A DNA stretch of 64,000 bases from positions 1 to 64,000 of the forward strand of contig JAEUHR010000023.1 in assembly GCA_016794425.1 (NCBI GenBank). Direction: 5' to 3'. This stretch comes from Planctomycetota bacterium (GTDB lineage Bacteria > Planctomycetota > UBA1135 > UBA2386). Positions 26,518-36,821 of the stretch are shown here, in pieces; position 1 is the stretch's first letter, and every line of letters starts with the position of its first letter. Under the pieces are notes generated by a model. The model was given only the letters and a program-made list of their open reading frames with translations, searched no databases and was not told where the DNA came from. A program made the translations under genes and the position numbers.

Positions 26518-27456
26518 ATGGCGCCGTCGCAGGACCTGCTGGCGCGCGTCGAACGGCTGCGCGCACTGTTCCTCGACGAGACCCGCGGCGACCGCACGCT
26601 CGGCGACTACTGGCGCGACGACGGCGACCTCGCCGCCTACGACGCGGTGCTCGGTGCCCGCATCGGCTGGAAGTGGGATGCGGTGCTGGCCGAGTGCCGC
26701 GACCGCGGCCTGCCGCGCGCCGACGGGCTGCGCGTGCTCGACCACGGCTGCGGCTCCGGCATCGCGGCGCGGCGGTTCGTGCGGGCGTTCGGCGCCGGCA
26801 GCGTGTCCTGCCACGACCGCTCGCCGCGCGCGGCGGCGTTCGCGGCGCGGGCACTGCAGGCCGAGTTCGCGGGCGTGCCGGCGCACGCCGTGGACCGCGT
26901 CGACGGACTGCAGCCCGACGTGTTGCTGGTCAGCCACGTGCTCGGCGAACTCGATGCCGACGCGGAGGCTTCGCTGCGGGCGCTGATCGCGCGCAGCCGC
27001 TGCGCGATCCTCGTCGAACCGGGCAGCCGCGCGGTGTCGCGCCGGCTGTCGGCGCTGCGCGACGCGCTGGTCGGCGAGTTCCACGTCGTGGCACCGTGCC
27101 CGCACCGCGCCGCGTGCCCGGCGCTCGCGGATGCCGCCGACTGGTGCCACTTCTTCGCGCCGCCAGGGCCGGAGGCGTTCACGAACGGCGACTTCGTGCG
27201 CACCGCGCGCGCGCTCGGCATCGACGCGCGCGCGCTGCCGTACTCGTTCGTGGTACTCTCGCGCGAGCCGGTCGCCGTTGCGCCGCCCGCCCACCGCGTG
27301 CTCGGCCGCCCGCGGCTCGACAAGCACGCGGCCACCGTGCAGCTGTGCACCGCGGCCCGGCTGGCCGACACGGTGGTCGAGAAGCGCACCGCGCCGGCGC
27401 TGTGGCGCACGCTGAAGAAGGCGCCGGCCGGCGTGCGTTCGCTGCCGGCGCCGTGA
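26518..27456 (+). CDS. Rsm22-like SAM-dependent methyltransferase with Fe-S cysteine motif
   Basis: The 312-residue protein has a Rossmann SAM-binding motif LRVLDHGCGSGIAARRF (about 71-87), VLLVSHVLGELDAD and the Rsm22 signature CPHRAACP followed by WCHFF (Cys194, Cys200, Cys210). Rsm22/METTL17 proteins associate with the small ribosomal subunit and carry a 4Fe-4S cluster on these cysteines. The fourth ligand would be Cys162 or another nearby Cys; I could not settle this. It is the third gene of the unit, 4 nt after the ACT-domain gene. A link between ribosome maturation and a deoxyhypusine-type modification is tempting but unproven. Confidence 0.8.
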   Translation: MAPSQDLLARVERLRALFLDETRGDRTLGDYWRDDGDLAAYDAVLGARIGWKWDAVLAECRDRGLPRADGLRVLDHGCGSGIAARRFVRAFGAGSVSCHDRSPRAAAFAARALQAEFAGVPAHAVDRVDGLQPDVLLVSHVLGELDADAEASLRALIARSRCAILVEPGSRAVSRRLSALRDALVGEFHVVAPCPHRAACPALADAADWCHFFAPPGPEAFTNGDFVRTARALGIDARALPYSFVVLSREPVAVAPPAHRVLGRPRLDKHAATVQLCTAARLADTVVEKRTAPALWRTLKKAPAGVRSLPAP

Positions 27457-27467
27457 GCGGCGCCGGC

Positions 27468-27485
27468 CGGTCGCCGCGGCGACCG
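27468..27485. terminator. 18-bp perfect palindrome between convergent genes
   Basis: CGGTCGCCGCGGCGACCG lies 12 bp after the methyltransferase stop and 5 bp before the stop of the convergent secreted-protein gene. It can form a strong hairpin on either strand and is placed as a bidirectional terminator, though no T-tract follows. Confidence 0.5.
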
Positions 27486-27489
27486 CCGT

Positions 27490-28578
27490 TCACTTCGCCA
27501 CGCCGGAGTAGTCGAAGTTCAGGTACTTGCCGAGTGTCTGGGCATGCTTCGGATCGACCACGTTCGGTTGCACCACGACCGGCGGCTCCCAGGTCTGGCA
27601 AACCGCCCCCTCCAGGTCGACCGTCTGCTGCCAGGTCCAGGCGCAGCGGTGGACCAGCAAGTCGTTCACGAACAAGTAGACGGTCGCATCCATCGAGGCA
27701 CGGACACCGACGATCTGCATCGGGTTCGGCAGCGTCGCCAGCGCCTCGGCGACCGCCGCGGGCGGGATGTACGGCTTGTCGACCATGCCGGCACCTTGAT
27801 TGTCGCGCCAGCCGGCGCCGCCACCGTGGACGTAGCCCGGCCAGCCAGGCTTGCCGGAGTCGACGTAGTAGGTCGAGCCGTCGACGAGCATCTGGCCGGC
27901 GCCAGCCGCTCGCTCTTCACCGGTTCCCCACAAGCCACCGTTGCCGGTGATCCGAGCCTTCGTCCCGGGCGGCAGGGCTTCGTAGATCTCCTGCCCCGAC
28001 GGCAGCCGACGGACCGCCTCGACCTTCAAGGTGACGATCTGCACGAACTCGACCTTCCAGATGAACTCGTTCCACGCGACCGGCCACATGCACGCGATCG
28101 TGATCTCGCCGCCGAACTCGCGGAAGTGAAGGAACTCGAACCCCTCCGGATCCGTGGCGTCGGCCGATCCGCTTCCCGATCCCGCCGACATCGGCAGCAA
28201 GTAGCCGCTCAGGTTCGACTCTTGGACCTGGAAGTCGTGGCGACCGGCGGTCGCGTTGAAGGTCAGGGTCGTGCTGATGCCGGCAGCGAAGTTCGCGGTC
28301 CAACCGGCGCCGGCACGCACTGCCTCGCCACCGCCCCAAGGCGATGCCTGCACGGACAGCACCGCGCCGGCAGCGCGCTCGTCGCCTGAGAACTGGATCG
28401 TGCCGAACGGACCCGGGTGCCCGGGCACGATCATCCAGTGCGACCCCACGAGGGGACGGCTGGACGGATTCCGCGAACCCCAGGTGTATTCCTGGGCCGC
28501 GACGGACGCTGTCAGCAGAACAGGGAGCAGGAACCCGATCGCGTGCGCGATCGACACAGCCAGCAACTTCCGCAGCAT
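27490..28578 (-). CDS. Secreted protein of unknown function
   Basis: The 362-residue protein has a strong signal peptide (LLAVSIAHAIGFLLPVLL to ASVAAQ). I recognise no domain. The mature part has an N-terminal beta-rich segment (WMIVPGHPGPFGTIQFSGDE, TTLTFNATAGRHDFQVQES), several Trp-containing turns (WKVEFVQIVTLKVEAV) and a Gly-rich middle. The last third contains ASMDATVYLFVNDLLVHRCAW and a pair of possible disulfide cysteines. Two possible start sites were weighed; the ATG at 28578 directly precedes the basic-hydrophobic leader. GC content is a little lower than in neighbours. It follows the ECF sigma/73-residue gene pair on the same strand after 115 bp. Confidence 0.65.
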   Translation of the reverse strand: MLRKLLAVSIAHAIGFLLPVLLTASVAAQEYTWGSRNPSSRPLVGSHWMIVPGHPGPFGTIQFSGDERAAGAVLSVQASPWGGGEAVRAGAGWTANFAAGISTTLTFNATAGRHDFQVQESNLSGYLLPMSAGSGSGSADATDPEGFEFLHFREFGGEITIACMWPVAWNEFIWKVEFVQIVTLKVEAVRRLPSGQEIYEALPPGTKARITGNGGLWGTGEERAAGAGQMLVDGSTYYVDSGKPGWPGYVHGGGAGWRDNQGAGMVDKPYIPPAAVAEALATLPNPMQIVGVRASMDATVYLFVNDLLVHRCAWTWQQTVDLEGAVCQTWEPPVVVQPNVVDPKHAQTLGKYLNFDYSGVAK

Positions 28579-28693
28579 GGGAGCAACCAAGATGGCGAAG
28601 CACGCGCGCCCGAACCGCCGCGCGATCGGTGCCACGATGGCACCGCGCCGGTCATCTGCGCGCTCGTCGCTGAGGACCGGGCCGACGACGGCG

Positions 28694-28915
28694 TCACGAG
28701 CAATCCCCAGATCTCGTCGCCGTCGCCGGCCGCCGGCCCGCGGCCGCGGTTTCACCGGCGCCCGGGTCGGCTGCCGACTCCGCCAGCATCGGTTCGAGCA
28801 GATCGCGCAGGTCCTCGTGCCGGGCCAGGAACTCGGCGCGCGAACCGCCTTCGCGACGGTGGCGCAGGAAGGCCGTCATCGCGCGGTCGAGCCGCGGCAC
28901 CGCGTCGCCGGTCAC
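28694..28915 (-). CDS. Small protein resembling the isolated leader of planctomycete Ser/Thr kinases
   Basis: The 73-residue product contains LDRAMTAFLRHRREG and EFLARHEDLRDLLEPML. This pattern (helix, then LxxHPxLxxxLxPML) precedes the kinase domain in many planctomycete Ser/Thr kinases; the large kinase at 19165-22455 has a comparable leader. No kinase domain follows here. The GTG start overlaps the sigma-factor stop (28912-28915), exactly where a kinase gene would begin in the usual sigma-kinase pair. Either it is a decayed kinase gene or a stand-alone adaptor or anti-sigma peptide. The C-terminal Ala/Thr/Arg-rich tail looks unstructured. Confidence 0.6.
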   Translation of the reverse strand: MTGDAVPRLDRAMTAFLRHRREGGSRAEFLARHEDLRDLLEPMLAESAADPGAGETAAAGRRPATATRSGDCS

Positions 28916-29532
28916 GGCGCCACCTCGCGGTCGCGGTCGGATTCGTCGAGCCGGCCGGACCGCAGCCGATCGAGCGCGGCTCCGAGCCGCTGCAGTGCGC
29001 GCGAAAACTGCATGCGCACCGCGTCCTCGGTCGACGCGAACTCGGCGGCGATCGCGGCGAACGGGAGACCGCGATACTCGCGCAACACGATGACGTCGCG
29101 GTCGTCGCGGTCGAGCAGTTCGAGCGCGAGCCGGATCCAGGCCCGCTCTTCGTCGGCCGCGGCGGCCTGGCTCGGACGCGGGAACGGGCAGCGCGACGTC
29201 AGGTCGAGCACCACGTCGCTTGCCGGCAGCGCGACGTCGCGGCGCAGGTCGCGCCTACCGGCGGTGAAACGTTCGTGTTCCCGTCGGATCACGTTCTCGA
29301 CGATTCGCGCCAGCAGCGCGCGCAAACGGCGGCGATCGTCGACGACAAACCTCGGCCCGTCGCGCAGCGCACCTAGCAGGGCCTCCTGCACGATGTCCTG
29401 CGTGTCGTGGCGCGCCCGCAGCAGCGGCCCGAGTCGCCGGCGCACGTGGCCGCTGAGCCACGACATCTCGCGGGCCACGAGACGATCGAGCGCCGACGTG
29501 TCGCCGCGGTGCCAGGCCCGCAGCAGCGCCAC
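28912..29532 (-). CDS. ECF-type RNA polymerase sigma factor (second copy)
   Basis: The 206-residue protein shows region 2 (ALDRLVAREMSWLSGHVRRRLG, RHDTQDIVQEALLGAL, RLRALLARIVENVIRREHERF) and region 4 (LLDRDDRDVIVLREYRGLPFAAIAAEFASTEDAVRMQ in parts). The type is the one usually paired with Ser/Thr kinases in Planctomycetota. The GTG at 29532 is the only plausible start, because a TGA in frame lies about 16 codons upstream. The stop overlaps the small kinase-leader-like gene by 4 nt. It lies downstream of clpB on the same strand with a 139-bp gap. Confidence 0.85.
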   Translation of the reverse strand: MALLRAWHRGDTSALDRLVAREMSWLSGHVRRRLGPLLRARHDTQDIVQEALLGALRDGPRFVVDDRRRLRALLARIVENVIRREHERFTAGRRDLRRDVALPASDVVLDLTSRCPFPRPSQAAAADEERAWIRLALELLDRDDRDVIVLREYRGLPFAAIAAEFASTEDAVRMQFSRALQRLGAALDRLRSGRLDESDRDREVAP

Positions 29533-29671
29533 GGTCTCGGTCTCGTCGTCGTGCGCAGGCCCGTCGGTCGTTCATGCGGCGCGGATGATACCGCGGCCGT
29601 GCCGACCTCCCCCGGTGCCGGCACGGCCAGCGCCATCGGCCGGCCGCAGCGGTGCCGGCACGCCGCAGCGA

Positions 29672-32293
<2,622 letters not shown>

Positions 32294-32515
32294 CGGATCC
32301 TCCTCGGGCTTGGGTTCGGCGGCGCCGCAAGGCACAACGCGTGCCACGCAGGGTGATGTCTCAAGTATTTGTCTGTTATCGCGTTGCGTCGAAGTCGGGG
32401 CACGGGCGAACACCTCGATGACCGCCATCTTGGCAGCCACCCCTCCGCACCTGCCAACTTGGCGTCAACGCCACCACCCAGGACTGATGACTTGCGTGGA
32501 TCACCCGCGCTGGCG
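32294..32515. promoter_or_regulatory. clpB upstream region with two dyads
   Basis: Dyad 1 is TTGGCAG...CTGCCAA (32430-32436 and 32451-32457, 14-nt spacer). Dyad 2 is TGGCGT-CA-ACGCCA (32460-32473). An AT-rich patch (32352-32375, CAAGTATTTGTCTGTTATC) lies between them and the clpB start and could hold the promoter core. No CIRCE element (TTAGCACTC) or complete HAIR element is present; only a CTTGAG half-site occurs on the minus strand. No gene was seen in this stretch. Confidence 0.45.
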
Positions 32516-33088
32516 TCAGCCGGGCCAGACCTGCAGGTCGAGCAGGCACGCCGCGTGGACCTCGATCGCCGCCGCCGGGAGCCCCTCGATCCGCAGCGCG
32601 TCCCCCGCCGCGGCGGTCGGTCCACCGGTCACGGCAGCCGTTCCGGCGAGCACGAGCAGGAGTCGCTGCGCGCAATCGACCGGCACCACCGGCCCCGCGG
32701 CGAGTTCGACGATCGTCGCGCGAGCCCGCACTCGATCGCGGGCGACCATCACGTTGAGGTCCTCGATCGGTCCGGCCAGGAGACGGGCCGTCACCGCCAC
32801 CTCGCCGGCGAAGTCGAAGCGCTGCCGGGGCCGATCCAGCACGACCTCGCGGCCATCGACCTCGAGCCGCACGCCGGCACCGTGCAGCAGCCACAGCGAC
32901 CGATCGACGCCGGGCAGACGCGAGAACGGGCCGTCGCTCGCAACGCGCGCGCGGCTGACGCGCCAGCGGAACCCGGTCGCCAGCGTCGCCGCGGGCGGGT
33001 CGATTGCGACCTGCCGTGTCGTGCCACCGCCGTTCGCCCACGGCATCTCGGGCTGCGCGGCCAGCGAAACCAGCTCGATCCGCTGCAT
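32516..33088 (-). CDS. HutD/Ves family cupin-like protein
   Basis: The 190-residue protein starts MQRIELVSLAAQPEMPWANGGGTTRQVA in two parts (residues 1-28), whose PWANGGGxTxQ motif is diagnostic of HutD/Ves. RWRVSRARVASDGPFSRLPGVDR and the RFDFAGE and DLNVM-ARD blocks follow. The fold is a double-stranded beta-barrel. HutD accompanies histidine utilisation in some bacteria and Ves was described as a cold- and stress-related protein in E. coli, but no catalytic role is agreed. No hut gene lies nearby. The ATG at 33088 is the first residue of the conserved start. It is divergent from the pyruvate:ferredoxin oxidoreductase gene. Confidence 0.88.
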   Translation of the reverse strand: MQRIELVSLAAQPEMPWANGGGTTRQVAIDPPAATLATGFRWRVSRARVASDGPFSRLPGVDRSLWLLHGAGVRLEVDGREVVLDRPRQRFDFAGEVAVTARLLAGPIEDLNVMVARDRVRARATIVELAAGPVVPVDCAQRLLLVLAGTAAVTGGPTAAAGDALRIEGLPAAAIEVHAACLLDLQVWPG

Positions 33089-33221
33089 GCCGCCATTCTG
33101 CCGGCATCGGGGCCGTTCGCCACGGCCCCTTCTACGCCCCTCACCCCATGACGAAAGGCCGGCCGGCCCAGGACCATGGGCCGGTGTCGCGCGTCCGCCG
33201 ACGCGCCCTGCGAGGAGTGCC
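33089..33221. promoter_or_regulatory. Divergent control region hutD-like / nifJ with two dyads
   Basis: GGGGCCG pairs with CGGCCCC at 33109-33129 (7-nt loop, followed on the plus strand by TTCT). CCGGCCC pairs with GGGCCGG at 33163-33184 (8-nt loop), ending 37 bp before the nifJ start. Either could be an operator for nifJ or a structure in its 5' leader. No consensus -35/-10 pair was convincing. Confidence 0.4.
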
Positions 33222-36200
33222 ATGGTCCTGTCGCGTTCGGCCACCCTCGACGGCAACGAAGCCGCCGCGCGGGTCGCATACCGTCTGTCCGAGATCGCCG
33301 CGATCTACCCGATCACGCCGTCGTCGACGATGGGCGAACTGGCCGACGAATGGTCGGCCAAGGGCGAGCCGAACGTGTTCGGCACCGTGCCGACGGTCGT
33401 CGAGATGCAGAGCGAGGGCGGCGCCGCTGGCGCCGTGCACGGGGCGCTGCAGGCCGGTTCGCTGGCGGTGACGTTCACCGCGTCGCAGGGCCTGCTGCTG
33501 ATGATCCCGACGCTCTACAAGATCGCCGGCGAACTGCTGCCGTTCGTGATGCACGTCGCGGCGCGCACCGTGGCCACGCACGCATTGTCGATCTTCGGCG
33601 ACCACAGCGACGTGATGGCCTGCCGGCAGACCGGCGCCGCGATGCTGTGCGCGGCGAACGTGCAGGAAGCCCAGGACCTGGCCTGCATCGCGCACGTGGC
33701 GACGCTGCGCAGCCGCGTGCCGTTCGTGCACTTCTTCGACGGCTTCCGCACCTCGCACGAGATCGCCAAGATCACGCTGCTCGACGACGACGATCTGCGG
33801 GCGCTGGCGCCCCTCGACGCGATGCGGGCCCACCGCGAGCGAGCGCTGACGCCCGACCGCCCGGTGTTGCGCGGCAGCGCGCAGAACCCCGACGTGTTCT
33901 TCCAGGCGCGCGAGGCGCAGAACCCGTTCCACGATGCCTGCCCGGACGCGGTCGTGGCAGCGATGGCCGCGTTCGCCGCGCGCACCGGCCGCCGCTACGA
34001 ACCGTTCCGCTACCACGGGCACGCCGCGGCGGAACGCGTCGTCGTCGTGATGGGCTCGGCCGCCGAGACGGTGCGCGAGGTCGTCGACCACCTGGTTGCG
34101 CAAGGCGAGCGGGTCGGCCTGCTGCAGGTGCGCCTCTACCGACCGTTCCGGGCCGACTGGTTCGCCGACGCGTTGCCGCCGCAGGTGCAGCGCATCGCCG
34201 TGCTCGATCGGACCAAGGAACCGGGTGCGCCGGCCGAACCGCTGTGCCTCGACGTGCTGGCCGCGCTGCGCCAGGCCGAACAGGCCGGCCGCGCGCGCTG
34301 GGCCGCGACCCCGCACGTCGTCGGCGGGCGCTTCGGCCTCTCGGGCAAGGAGTTCACGCCGGCGATGGCCGCAGCCGTGTTCCACCACCTGACCGCGGCG
34401 CGGCCGCGGGACGCGTTCACGGTCGGCATCACCGACGACGTCACGCACCGTTCGCTGCCGTTCGACGCCGAGTTCGAACTACCGCGCGAGGGCCGCAGCG
34501 AGGCGGTGTTCTTCGGCCTCGGCGCCGACGGCACGGTCGGCGCGAACAAGAACTCGATCAAGATCCTCGGCGAAGCGACCGACCTGCACGCGCAGGGCTT
34601 CTTCGTCTACGACAGCAAGAAGTCCGGCGCGATCACGATCTCGCACCTGCGCTTCGGCGCGCGGCACTTCGAGGCGCCGTACCTGATCCGGCGGGCGGCG
34701 TTCGTCGCGTGCCACCAGTTCGGCTTCCTCGACCGCTACGACGTGCTCGAGCCGGCCGCACCGGGCGCCACGCTGCTGCTGAACGCGCCGTTCCCGGCCG
34801 ACGCGGTCTGGGGCGAACTGCCGGCCGAGGTGCAGGCCCGCATCCGCGAACTCGGCCTGCGCGTGTTCACGATCGATGCCGACGCGGTGGCGCGCGACGC
34901 CGGCGTCGGCGGCCGCATCAACACGATCATGCAGGTGTGCTTCTTCGCGCTGGCCGGCGTGCTGCCGCGCGACGAGGCCGTGCAGCGCATCAAGGACTCG
35001 ATCCGCAAGAGCTACGACAAGAAGGGCGACGAGATCGTGCGCCGCAACTTCGCGGCCGTCGACGCGACGCTGGCGGGGCTGCACGAGCTCCGCGTGCCGC
35101 CGGACGGCGCGGCAGGACACCGCCGCCCCGCCACGGTCGCGGCGGTGGCGCCGGACTTCGTGCAGCGCGTCACCGCCGCGATGCTGGCCGGCAAGGGCGA
35201 CCTGCTACCGTGCAGCGCGTTCCCGCCCGACGGCACCTGGCCGACCGACACGGCGCGCTGGGAGAAGCGCGCGATCGCGGCGGCGATCCCGGTCTGGGAT
35301 CCGGCGGTCTGCATCCAGTGCAACAAATGCGCGTTGTTCTGTCCGCATGCGGCGATCCGCGCCAAGGTGCACGAACACGACGACGACGCACTCCCGTCGC
35401 AGCCGTGGCGCGGCAAGGACTTCGCGGGCTGGCGCTACACGATCCAGGTCGCGCCGGACGACTGCACCGGCTGCGGGCTGTGCGTGCAGGTCTGCCCGGC
35501 CAAGGACAAGGCCAACCCGCGCCACAAGGCGATCGAGATGACGCCGGTGCGCGACGTGCGCGACCGCGAGCGCGGCCGGTGGGACGCGTTCCTGGCCCTG
35601 CCCGAAGCAGATCGCGCCGCGATCGCGAAGCTCGACGTCAAGGGCAGCCAGCTGCTGCAGCCGCTGTTCGAGTTCTCGGGTGCGTGCGCCGGCTGCGGCG
35701 AGACGCCGTACCTGAAGCTGCTGACACAGCTGTTCGGCGATCGCCTGCTGATCGCGAACGCAACCGGTTGTTCGTCGATCTACGGCGGCAACCTGCCGAC
35801 GACGCCGTACGCGCGCGATGCCGCGGGTCGCGGACCGGCATGGGCCAACTCGCTGTTCGAGGACAACGCCGAGTTCGGCCTCGGCATGCGGTTGTCGGTC
35901 GACGCGCTGACCGCGCGGGCGAACAAGCTGCTGCACGGTCTGGCGCCGCTGCTCGACGCCGACGAACTGGTCGGCGAGCTGACGGCGGCACACGAACGCA
36001 GCGAGGCCTGGCTCGCCGAACAGCGCCGCCGCGTCGCCGTGCTGCGGCAGCGCCTGCGCGCACTCGACCTGACCGAGGCGCGCGAACTCGGCGCGCTGGC
36101 GGACTACCTGGTGCCGAAGAGCGTCTGGCTCGTCGGCGGTGACGGCTGGGCGTTCGACATCGGCTACGGCGGACTCGACCACGTGCTGTCGATGCCGCAC

Positions 36201-36821
36201 GACGTCAACGTGCTGGTGCTCGACACCGAGGTCTACAGCAACACCGGTGGCCAGGCCTCGAAGGCGACGCCGCTCGGTGCCGCGGCGAAGTTCGCGAGCC
36301 GCGGCAAGGCGATCGACAAGAAGGACCTCGGTCTGATGGCGATCCAGTACGGCCACGTCTACGTCGCCAGCGTCGCGATCGGCGCGCAGGACGCACACAC
36401 GGTGCGCGTGCTGCGCGAGGCAGAGGCCTACCCCGGCCCGTCGCTGGTGATCGCCTACAGCCCGTGCATCGCGCACGGCTACGACCTCGTGTTCGGCGCC
36501 GACCAGCAGAAGCGCGCGGTCCAGAGCGGCGTCTGGCCGCTGTTCCGCTACGACCCGGCGCACGCCGACCGCGACGAACCGCCGCTGGTCGTCGACACGC
36601 CGGGCGGCTCCGTGCCGGTCGCCGAGTACATGCGCAACGAGGCGCGCTTCCGCATGGTCGAACGGATCGACCCGGCCGGTTTCCGCCGCTACGCGGCCGG
36701 CGCGCAACGCGCCGCCACGCGCCGCATGGCGGTCTACCAGCACATCGCGCAACTGCGCTTCCCGACCGCGGCACCGCCGTCGCCGACGCCGACGCCGACC
36801 GGGGGCGACCAGGAGGCATGA
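33222..36821 (+). CDS. nifJ: Pyruvate:ferredoxin (flavodoxin) oxidoreductase, single-chain
   Basis: The 1199-residue enzyme oxidatively decarboxylates pyruvate with CoA to acetyl-CoA and passes electrons to ferredoxin or flavodoxin. It has the pyrimidine-binding domain (IYPITPSSTMGELADEW, 1-250), the gamma-type domain (GLGADGTVGANKNSIKI, 430-620), a two-cluster ferredoxin domain (CIQCNKCALFCP near 697, CTGCGLCVQVCP near 748) and the TPP domain (SGACAGCGETPYLKLL, GDGWAFDIGYGGLDHVL near 973, DTEVYSNTGGQASKATP). All domains are in one chain of the usual length. The ATG at 33222 follows GAGGAG. It overlaps the next gene by 4 nt. The enzyme is oxygen-sensitive in most hosts, which suggests at least facultative anaerobic metabolism. 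Confidence 0.96.
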   Translation: MVLSRSATLDGNEAAARVAYRLSEIAAIYPITPSSTMGELADEWSAKGEPNVFGTVPTVVEMQSEGGAAGAVHGALQAGSLAVTFTASQGLLLMIPTLYKIAGELLPFVMHVAARTVATHALSIFGDHSDVMACRQTGAAMLCAANVQEAQDLACIAHVATLRSRVPFVHFFDGFRTSHEIAKITLLDDDDLRALAPLDAMRAHRERALTPDRPVLRGSAQNPDVFFQAREAQNPFHDACPDAVVAAMAAFAARTGRRYEPFRYHGHAAAERVVVVMGSAAETVREVVDHLVAQGERVGLLQVRLYRPFRADWFADALPPQVQRIAVLDRTKEPGAPAEPLCLDVLAALRQAEQAGRARWAATPHVVGGRFGLSGKEFTPAMAAAVFHHLTAARPRDAFTVGITDDVTHRSLPFDAEFELPREGRSEAVFFGLGADGTVGANKNSIKILGEATDLHAQGFFVYDSKKSGAITISHLRFGARHFEAPYLIRRAAFVACHQFGFLDRYDVLEPAAPGATLLLNAPFPADAVWGELPAEVQARIRELGLRVFTIDADAVARDAGVGGRINTIMQVCFFALAGVLPRDEAVQRIKDSIRKSYDKKGDEIVRRNFAAVDATLAGLHELRVPPDGAAGHRRPATVAAVAPDFVQRVTAAMLAGKGDLLPCSAFPPDGTWPTDTARWEKRAIAAAIPVWDPAVCIQCNKCALFCPHAAIRAKVHEHDDDALPSQPWRGKDFAGWRYTIQVAPDDCTGCGLCVQVCPAKDKANPRHKAIEMTPVRDVRDRERGRWDAFLALPEADRAAIAKLDVKGSQLLQPLFEFSGACAGCGETPYLKLLTQLFGDRLLIANATGCSSIYGGNLPTTPYARDAAGRGPAWANSLFEDNAEFGLGMRLSVDALTARANKLLHGLAPLLDADELVGELTAAHERSEAWLAEQRRRVAVLRQRLRALDLTEARELGALADYLVPKSVWLVGGDGWAFDIGYGGLDHVLSMPHDVNVLVLDTEVYSNTGGQASKATPLGAAAKFASRGKAIDKKDLGLMAIQYGHVYVASVAIGAQDAHTVRVLREAEAYPGPSLVIAYSPCIAHGYDLVFGADQQKRAVQSGVWPLFRYDPAHADRDEPPLVVDTPGGSVPVAEYMRNEARFRMVERIDPAGFRRYAAGAQRAATRRMAVYQHIAQLRFPTAAPPSPTPTPTGGDQEA

